Origin: Stereocaulon alpinum
Lineage: Eukaryota; Ascomycota; Lecanoromycetes; Lecanorales; Stereocaulaceae
NCBI GenBank assembly: GCA_018257865.1
Contig: JAEUBA010000001.1
Location: 186,001-250,000, forward strand
Direction: 5' to 3'
Length of the DNA stretch: 64,000 nucleotides
This document shows, piece after piece, positions 57,327 through 64,000 of this stretch. Within the stretch, counting starts at the first letter, position 1, and each line of letters starts with the position of its first letter. Made by a program: the position numbers and the translations under genes. The notes below the pieces were generated by a model. It was not told the DNA's origin, did not search any database, and saw only the letters and a program-made list of their open reading frames with translations.

Positions 57327-58451
57327 ATGACTGTTACTCCCGTCAAGGTTTGCGGCTTTGTCGCCGTCAACGTGGATGCCAGCAGCACGTTCTCTGTCAA
57401 TGTCAACAGCTTCGTTACTACTAACGGAATCGCCAGCGGCATGAATCCTACCAAGGCCAACAACTTCGTCCCTGGTAGCATGAGCTCTAGCGACACCGAT
57501 TCTGTAAAATGTGATGATACCCCTACCACCACAGGACACATCACAGAGGCCATCACACAAGATTCTGGCAATACCGACGCCGTGGATCAATCAGAAGGTG
57601 CCCTCGACCCCCTTTGTAAGGCTCTACATTCTGGAAAGCCATGTGCTACCAACTCTGGAAATCACCGCAAGGTGATTTCACACGTCTTTGGTCGTAACAA
57701 GACCTCTACCCAGCAGCTTCCTGAAGACTGCTGGATCCTTTGGTGCCGTATGCACTATCAACGCAACCGCTACCGCGATATTTCCCTAGGCGTCTGGCAC
57801 AAGCGTCAGCTTGAAATTGTCCGAGACCAGCTCAACGCATTCGAGAATTTCAACGCCGACCAGAAGTGGGAAATCGCTCTTCGTAAAGCAACGCAAGATA
57901 ACTTGATTGCTGAGAGCCTAACGCAAGTTTCTCTGGTTGCTAGTGATGCCGATATGGGCTGTGATGGAAAACCAACCTGCTGGGAGAGATTTCTTGCTCC
58001 CTACACTGGCTCTCATAAAACCTTTGGCGACATTCGCAACGTTCTTGCCGTTATCGAAAAAGAATTCAACACACCCGCTTTCCTTGCTAGAGACAACAAG
58101 GACAAAGTGTTTCCTGGCGTGGAATTCCTTGCACTGTCCACGGCAGACGAGGGCAAGAAAGCCATCGTCAATCGCAAGGTCAATGCTCCGACTCCACATA
58201 CATACGGCACTATGCTGACTACTGAGACCACCGTCAAGGCTTTTACTCGCGTCGGAAGTGATACGATGATGACCTTCCCGCCACGTAAGCACGAGTCCAC
58301 ACCTAATGACACCCCCCAAGTACCCAAGCTACCAAACGTCCCCATCCGCAAGCGCAAATCCGTAGATGACGTCGGCGCTATAAGGCCACAAAAGCGTCGT
58401 CACTTGGTTCGCGGTTCAGATTTATATGGACCTCGTGGTCTAATGAACTGA
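57327..58451 (+). CDS. ORP1-like fungal hypothetical protein
   Basis: Single exon of 374 residues. The first 95 residues are Ser/Thr/Asn-rich and low-complexity. At about residues 112-150 lies the conserved block KVISHVFGRNKTSTQQLPED followed by CWILWCRMHYQRNRYR, which is characteristic of a fungal family often named ORP1-like whose function is unknown. A helical region follows (LEIVRDQLNAFENFNADQKWEIALRKA). The C-terminus is basic with RKRKS and RPQKRRH clusters that could act as a nuclear localisation signal. The start ATG at 57327 is the first in the frame. Confidence 0.7.
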   Translation: MTVTPVKVCGFVAVNVDASSTFSVNVNSFVTTNGIASGMNPTKANNFVPGSMSSSDTDSVKCDDTPTTTGHITEAITQDSGNTDAVDQSEGALDPLCKALHSGKPCATNSGNHRKVISHVFGRNKTSTQQLPEDCWILWCRMHYQRNRYRDISLGVWHKRQLEIVRDQLNAFENFNADQKWEIALRKATQDNLIAESLTQVSLVASDADMGCDGKPTCWERFLAPYTGSHKTFGDIRNVLAVIEKEFNTPAFLARDNKDKVFPGVEFLALSTADEGKKAIVNRKVNAPTPHTYGTMLTTETTVKAFTRVGSDTMMTFPPRKHESTPNDTPQVPKLPNVPIRKRKSVDDVGAIRPQKRRHLVRGSDLYGPRGLMN

Positions 58452-59415
58452 GAAGAGTGAGAAGCGGGGTCGGGAGTGTCCAAAGGACTTTGAAGAACCA
58501 TTACAATTTTCGATGAAACATTTTTGGATCAGAGATGCACACGGTCTTTACAGAGCAACAGAACTCCATTTACAGAAAGACAGAAACCTTAATGGAGTCT
58601 TCCATAAGCATGCAGATGTGGGCAGGGAGGAATTAGTCTTACCATGAGGGTGTCTCGGCAGAGTGTACATTCATCATGCGTTTTCTTCGCTCATGCGCTT
58701 GCCATAATCTTGCCTTAGCTACTCAGGATATCCAACAAAATGCAATCATTGACTCCGCAACCTCTCCCAGAATCTGCCATTTCGTGAAGATGTTTATAAG
58801 TGCACCTGGTCGCCACCTCCACAACTCACATCTTCCCCGGTCCTTTTTGCCTAGTACAGCCTCCTCCATTGCCTTCATCAAACCATTGGTGACACCATCA
58901 CATCTTCACTGTCTTACCGTAGATCCAGTAATGCATCTCAGCAGCTCCACCCCATAAGGTTCGGACGCAGTCGCCTCCGGGACGATACCCGCTGCAATGC
59001 AATGCGAGCTTGACACGAGAATGATGCTACGGGTATGTCAGGCCCAATGAACCATTGGGAGTTCCCCGCCGGCCCGCAGAAAGTGATGCTAGAATGGAGA
59101 TCTGTTCGGACGAGGGTTTATGGGGGGATATATTTGAGTGTCTATGCAAGAAACTGGTCACAAAATCATAGCGAGACTTTCACTGTCGGATTATACTGTA
59201 ACTGGAAGGCAGCCACTGTAGTTTTCAACGTCCTTTTCACGTCGGGAAGAGGCAAAACTGGACTATTCTGCCATCCATGAGCCCCGGGAGGCTGTGAAGT
59301 CTGTATGTACACAGAAAAACTTTGCCACTTTGATGGAGGCAAGCTTTTAGTATTTTAGTGGAAGTGTTACCAGGGCATAATAGCCGGTGGTAACGATATC
59401 ACTCTAACGCCAACT
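58452..59415. other. intergenic, convergent 3' flanks
   Basis: About 1 kb between the ORP1-like stop and the uL22m stop. Frames at 58676-58957 and 59035-59280 are not supported by any recognised feature. Confidence 0.5.
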
Positions 59416-60611
59416 TTACCAAAGTGGATACTGTCTTTGCGCCGTGACTGGTCTATCAGGTAGCGGCACCCAGACTCTCTTTCTCTGCCTCTTCAACTCC
59501 CTCTCCTCAGCCAGCCGTATCCTCGTAGCTTCTTCCTTTAAGACGACAGAGATGCCTAATACATGCGTATGTCAGCACTCACCCTCACTAAAGAGACTCC
59601 GTCAAGTAGTTCGCACTTACTCGTATAAGGTAATTGCAACGTATGTATTTGAGCCCTGGCCCTGTGAGATGCCTCGCGCTCATGCGAGCGGCCTTTCCCT
59701 ACCCACGCTTCATCAACATACATGGCACTCCGATCAGTAACAACCCTCTTCTTTCCTTTTTTGTCTTCCACCACTAGTTCCTCTTTCTCCCTGCCCTTAC
59801 CCTTGCCCTTAGCACCACTTTTATCACCAACCGCTCCCAACCCCATTCCCTTAACAACAACAGCCTGATCCCGCGCATATTCTAAATGCTTCAACACCTC
59901 CCTAGCAGCTTTCTTCTTGCTAAACCGCATCTGCACCATTGCCTCTGTCAATGGCTTCCCGGCAATCTGTCGTGCAAGAGGATACAATTTCTTGATGCTA
60001 GTCTTGATGAGCGGACTTCTGGACATGTGCTTCCTCTCCGTCCTCATGATTTTCTCGTTCTTAGTTAACCGTCCTCGTCTACGGATATGACGAATGACCA
60101 TCTTACGCAGCCAAAGTCTGCGTGTGAGGGGGTAAGGGTCTAGGGCCGCGGCCATGACTGCTGCATCGCGGCCTTCCGTAGGAGAGGGCAGGCGAGGGAT
60201 AGGAGGGCTAGACTTTACTCGGCGGGCACGCCCGTCCTTAGCAGGAGATGTTCTAGAGCGTTTCACGGAGGGTTTCGATGCGGGTTTGGGAGCGGTTGTT
60301 GAAGGGTTGAAGATGGAGGTGGGTGCAAGGCCGCCTGGTTTGGGGGGTTGGACAGGGCGGTCTGTGGAGGGTTCTGGGAGTTTGAGATTCGAGGGATCGA
60401 GTAATCCGCGTCTTCGGCGTTTGAACGGATTGAAGGAGATGTGCCGGAGGTGAATGGGGCAGGTGATTCGAGATGGGAGGAATTGGTATTGAGAATGGGG
60501 GTGGAGGGAGGTGGCTGTGGGTCGAGTAGTCAGTACAACGCAGCACAACGAACAATACTGATGGTATTCACCGGATTGAAGCAGCCTTCGCCGCGGTGTT
60601 GAGACACTCAT
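59416..60611 (-). CDS. mrpl22: mitochondrial large-subunit ribosomal protein uL22m
   Basis: Three exons, 60611-60572, 60514-59621 and 59555-59416, give 357 residues. The uL22 domain is in the second half: KTSIKKLYPLARQIAGKPL, then MRFSKKKAAREVLKHL and YVDEAWVGKGRSHEREASHRARAQIHTLQLP. The last exon supplies VLKEEATRIRLAEER and WVPLPDRPVTAQRQYPLW. The N-terminal 150 residues are basic and proline-rich and include the mitochondrial targeting region. The first intron is 57 bp (a multiple of three) without a stop, so it could be read through, but it has a good CTGAC branch site. It is divergent from the molybdate transporter with 221 bp between the starts. Confidence 0.9.
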
Positions 60612-60832
60612 GGTGACAAGGTCGTGACGACTAAGGCTAAATCCAATACTCCGTGTTGCAGCATCGATCTCAAGCTCCAATTATTTTGGCCAAGACCTTT
60701 TGCCGCCCCTGCCGCGACAAGCGATGGATACAGATATCACCAGACCTAAATCTAGCTTACTTTACGCTTCAGGATCAGAACAAAGCAGATCTATCGGGCT
60801 CTCTCGCCTCTATTCCGCTGAACTACGGCACT
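60612..60832. promoter_or_regulatory. bidirectional promoter, uL22m and molybdate transporter
   Basis: 221 bp between divergent ATGs. The transporter frame is open back to about 60653 but has no ATG before 60833, so part of this is 5' UTR. No specific binding site was identified. Confidence 0.5.
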
Positions 60833-62287
60833 ATGGTGGATACCGAACCTCATCTGCCGTCACGGCGTTCCCGCTACCTCACGTATCTCGAGGAAAGCAC
60901 CCGCAAGACCAGCGATGATCTCTGGAAGATCCAGTCTTATAACATCTCAACATTCCGCCGCCATACTCTCTCCGAAATCTCCGGATCCTTCGGTGATCTA
61001 GGGACTCTCCTCCCCATCCTCATCGCTCTCACAGTCTCAAATACCATCTCCCTTTCAAGCACCCTCATCTTCTCCGGCCTAGCAAACATCTACACCGGTA
61101 TCCTCTTCGGCATTCCGCTGCCGGTTCAACCAATGAAAGCTGTAGCAGCCGTAGCTCTCGCTCAGGACTTCAAAAAGGAAGAAATAGCGTCTGCAGGACT
61201 GTTTGTAGCTGCTGCAATTGGGTTCCTGAGTATCACGGGATTGATAGGATGGTTCACGAAAGTGATACCCGTACCGGTTGTGAAGGGGATACAAGTCGGG
61301 ACAGGGCTATCGCTAATCATGTCGGCGGGAGCTCTGTATTCCAAGTCTGAATATCCCAACATGATCGACCCTGCCGTTAATGCGATAATACTCGTCCTTG
61401 CCTTCCTAGGCCTTCTAGCCAGCTCGACATTCCGGCGTATCCCCTACGCACTAATCCTTCTCCTCATCGGCATTGTCTTCATCACTGTAATCGATATTTT
61501 CTGGGAAGGTCCCGGCAACCCTTCTCTTCCGCACACACCTCCATGGTTCAGTATATGGCACCCACATACCTTCGTCCCATCATGGCCAAGTTTCCGAAGA
61601 GGTATGGTCGACGCAGGTATCGGACAGTTACCACTCACGACTTTGAACTCCGTTATCGCTGTGGCATTTCTAGCGCAGGATCTGCTGCCGAACGTCAAGG
61701 CTCCGTCGACTACATCTTTGGGGTTGAGCGTTATGGCTATCAATATTGTAGGATGCTGGTTTGGCGCTATGCCTGTATGCCATGGTAGTGGTGGGCTGGC
61801 TGCTCAGTATCGGTTTGGTGCGAGATCGGGTGCTAGTATCATTTTCCTGGGGTCGCTGAAGTTGTTGTTAGGGTTGTTCGCAAGTGAGTTTGCGCTGCAT
61901 GCTTTTGTCTATTTCCCCGGCGTTCTACTCTGCATACTGGTTATCGCAGCTGGATTGGAGTTGGTCAAGGTGGGCGAGAGCTTGAATACGGCTGGAGCGA
62001 GGGATCTCAGCCCTCTGAATAGAGCAAGTGCTGATGAACAGGGCGCACGTGACGGTAAAGACAACAAAAGGGCTGCGGACCTGACGGAAGAAGAGAGAAA
62101 GAGGAGATGGGCGGTAATGTTCATGACCGTAGCTGGAATACTGGCGTTCAAGAACGATGCCGTTGGCTTCTTGGCCGGAATGCTATGTCACTGGAGTTTT
62201 CAGTTGCAAGACTCATGGGAAGAACGGCGTTCACGATTGGGAGGTTACACTAGATTAGACACGACCCCGCATGATGACGCTGCCTGA
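60833..62287 (+). CDS. molybdate transporter, MOT1 family
   Basis: Single exon of 484 residues from ATG 60833. It imports molybdate for molybdenum-cofactor enzymes such as nitrate reductase. Two sequence signatures of MOT1 proteins are visible: GSFGDLGTLLPILIALTVSN with PVQPMKAVAAVALAQ in the first part, and MPVCHGSGGLAAQYRFGARS in the second. Eight to ten hydrophobic helices can be seen, for example LIFSGLANIYTGILFG, AAAIGFLSITGLIGW, AIILVLAFLGLLA, ALILLLIGIVFITVIDIF and AFVYFPGVLLCILVIAAGL. A charged loop (about residues 385-430) precedes the last pair of helices, as in fungal members. The MOT1 family is related to sulfate permeases but lacks their STAS domain, and none is seen here. Confidence 0.92.
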   Translation: MVDTEPHLPSRRSRYLTYLEESTRKTSDDLWKIQSYNISTFRRHTLSEISGSFGDLGTLLPILIALTVSNTISLSSTLIFSGLANIYTGILFGIPLPVQPMKAVAAVALAQDFKKEEIASAGLFVAAAIGFLSITGLIGWFTKVIPVPVVKGIQVGTGLSLIMSAGALYSKSEYPNMIDPAVNAIILVLAFLGLLASSTFRRIPYALILLLIGIVFITVIDIFWEGPGNPSLPHTPPWFSIWHPHTFVPSWPSFRRGMVDAGIGQLPLTTLNSVIAVAFLAQDLLPNVKAPSTTSLGLSVMAINIVGCWFGAMPVCHGSGGLAAQYRFGARSGASIIFLGSLKLLLGLFASEFALHAFVYFPGVLLCILVIAAGLELVKVGESLNTAGARDLSPLNRASADEQGARDGKDNKRAADLTEEERKRRWAVMFMTVAGILAFKNDAVGFLAGMLCHWSFQLQDSWEERRSRLGGYTRLDTTPHDDAA

Positions 62288-62843
62288 GACGCAGATAATG
62301 TAATGAGAAGCAGATAACGAAAGCTAGTTTCGCGCCTACACTGCGGGTGCAAGGAATGGATAGATGCCAAGACATAGCTCTGAGAAGTACAGAATCTGAT
62401 TCAACATCAAGTAGCGAGGTTGAAGAGTCTGCTAACATACAGGCCCACGGAGCGAACATCGTGACCTATTTGAAGCTCGCTCAGTCATCATCGAGTCATG
62501 ATCATGGTACGTTCAAGTCGCTTGAGACGCTGCTTCTTTTAGAATAGTTCTCAACTTAACCTTTCTCATCCTTGTACAGAGGGATACGTTGCTAGTGTGG
62601 TTATAAGAGCATGGATGACAATCTTTCGGTACGCGGACGAATAGAAGTGTTCTTAAGGATACCGTATGAGCCGAGGTCAATTTCATACTTTTTAATATTT
62701 TCCCTGCTATATACATAGTGGTTCCTTATCTGCCAAAACGCCAGGCTCTATACGCATACTGGGTATGTCAAATATGAACAAGAATGAGAACGGAAATCCA
62801 GCTACCAAACTCCTCATTATCGAGAGCACCTAAGATGAAGCCG
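62288..62843. other. intergenic, convergent 3' flanks
   Basis: About 0.56 kb between the transporter and chitin synthase stops. A 66-codon frame at 62347-62547 is not supported. Confidence 0.5.
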
Positions 62844-64000
62844 CTACGTGTGATCAAACGCCACGGAACTAGAAAACTTAGGTCAGCGTGCCATATCTAG
62901 AGGTATCGGAGCGAACGGAGTGGCTTACCATTCTCACGATCAAGAACCACACAGCGCCACAAAATCTGAACAATGATAACCCTGCCACGCTCCACAAGAC
63001 GACGGCCATGTAGATGGTACTCCTCTGTGGCCCTGTAGGGGAGTCTTTCCCAATCTTCACGCTCTCTAACCCACCCGCACTCAATACAACAGCTGCGAGA
63101 GCAAAATTACAGAACATCCAGATGATAACGACAGCACTTCGGAAACCCTTGTAATAATCTTCCTGGTGCTCGGCGGCAGAAACGACCTTTTCCTCTTTGG
63201 CTGGCTTGTTAGCAAAAAGGCGCATTTCCGTTTCGTACTGGGTATTCAGGTCCGCATCATCCTGAGGAATATCGACGTCGACCTTGCCGCCGGGTTTGAG
63301 GTTGGCTGAGGGAAGCTTCTCGGCTTTATCATCGCCTTTGGTACCCCAAGTTACGTCATGAGTGTTGCAGAAGGCGTAAACGTTCAGGATGTTGATGTAG
63401 GTTGGTGTGAGGAGGAGGTATTGGAGGAACTGTTCCAGGGATGTTAGGAAGGTTAAGAGCTTCGAAAATAGGAGGGAAGACTTACGCAGGTAACAATATG
63501 CCATGGGTCGAAGAAAAGTATGGATATGACGATCCAAAGGACATAAGTAGATAGAAGAGAAACAATGAGTGTGAAGAAGAGCTGATTCTTGTATAGATCT
63601 GTCCAGTTGAAAGTGTGGTCTTTCGTTTCGATTTGGATTGATCTGACAGTGATGAAGACCGAGGCAAAGACTAGGTAGAGCATGATACAGACCCAGAAGT
63701 AAACCATTGACATATAGAATTTGTTCGATCCTTGCGGGCGGTTGCCCAATGCTAGGACGAAACACGTAAGTAGAGTAGCCAGATAGAGCCATTCGAAGAC
63801 CACAGCTAGGATATTACCCGCTGTTGAGAGCAATTCTTTGTCGCCAAGTGAGTTTGTCAATATGTGGAATACCAGGAAGAAGTTACCCTGCCACGAAGTC
63901 AGTATTGGATATCATAGAACTACATAGCATAGGACTTACAATAGCGAACCAAGCGAAGATCATGTTGATAGTTTGGTAGGTGAATTCGAGCAAGAACATC
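62844..64000 (-). CDS. chitin synthase, division 1, C-terminal part (runs off the window)
   Basis: Membrane enzyme that makes chitin from UDP-GlcNAc. Only the C-terminal exons are in the window: 64000-63940 (partial), 63887-63486, 63429-62929 and 62876-62844. Visible are the transmembrane helices after the catalytic domain (MIFAWFAIGNFFLVFHILTN, LAVVFEWLYLATLLTCFVLA, MSMVYFWVCIMLYLVF, FFTLIVSLLSTYVLWIVISI), then LTPTYINILNVYAFCNTHDV and TWGTKGDDKAEKLP. The last is a strong signature of class I-III chitin synthases. The sequence between CNTHDV and the last helix pair suggests class III, but the class cannot be proven without the catalytic part. The short last exon (10 codons) rests on one splice choice. 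Confidence 0.9.

Noticed and set aside
60653..60832. longer N-terminus for the molybdate transporter
   Set aside because: The extension has no ATG, and the ATG at 60833 places the first conserved MOT1 block at the usual distance.

Overview
The window looks like a chromosome segment of a filamentous ascomycete (Pezizomycotina, probably Dothideomycetes-like, though the class is inferred). The evidence is short (about 45-85 bp) GT-AG introns with CTRAY-type branch sites, fungal-specific families (DUF7730-like, ORP1-like, a chitin synthase, Ste7- and Slt2-type kinases), and a 13 kb block of TA-saturated, CpA/TpG-depleted repeats typical of repeat-induced point mutation (RIP). No tRNA, rRNA or CRISPR was found.

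Layout. 1-18.2 kb is mostly minus-strand housekeeping: an FHA-domain protein, the cell-wall-integrity MAP kinase (Slt2/MpkA type), an F-box-like protein, a phospholipase D-fold protein, a DUF7730-like protein, then RRP4 (+) convergent with SPT6 (-). 18.7-20.4 kb holds a Ste7-type MAPKK. 20.8-27.1 kb is a gene-poor accessory strip. It contains two broken relatives of a small secreted cysteine-containing protein, a tandem pair of orphan genes with PPxY motifs, an apparently decayed frame, and a four-helix membrane-protein gene with one in-frame stop. 27.1-40.4 kb is a repeat island: a TIR element, then a RIP-degraded Ty1/copia element (minus strand) that itself carries a nested RIP-degraded Ty3/gypsy chromovirus (plus strand). 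Target-site duplications can be read for all three insertions. 41-64 kb returns to ordinary genes: a Sulfotransfer_4-type protein, a C2-domain Inn1/Fic1-like protein, a TMEM234-like membrane protein, a triple CCCH zinc-finger protein, a MOV10/SDE3-type helicase, an ORP1-like protein, mitochondrial ribosomal protein uL22m divergent from a MOT1 molybdate transporter, and the 3' end of a division-1 chitin synthase.

How the genes relate. Slt2-type MAPK and chitin synthase both act on the cell wall, and the Ste7-type MAPKK feeds the Fus3/Kss1-type pathway. RRP4 and SPT6 serve RNA surveillance and transcription. These genes are not an operon-like unit. The most unusual part is the 20.8-40.4 kb accessory strip, where small lineage-specific genes next to a RIP hotspot show several stop codons that fit C-to-T change at CpA.

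Exon coordinates were deduced by hand from splice sites and checked for phase; multi-exon genes are given by their outer limits with exons in the evidence text.
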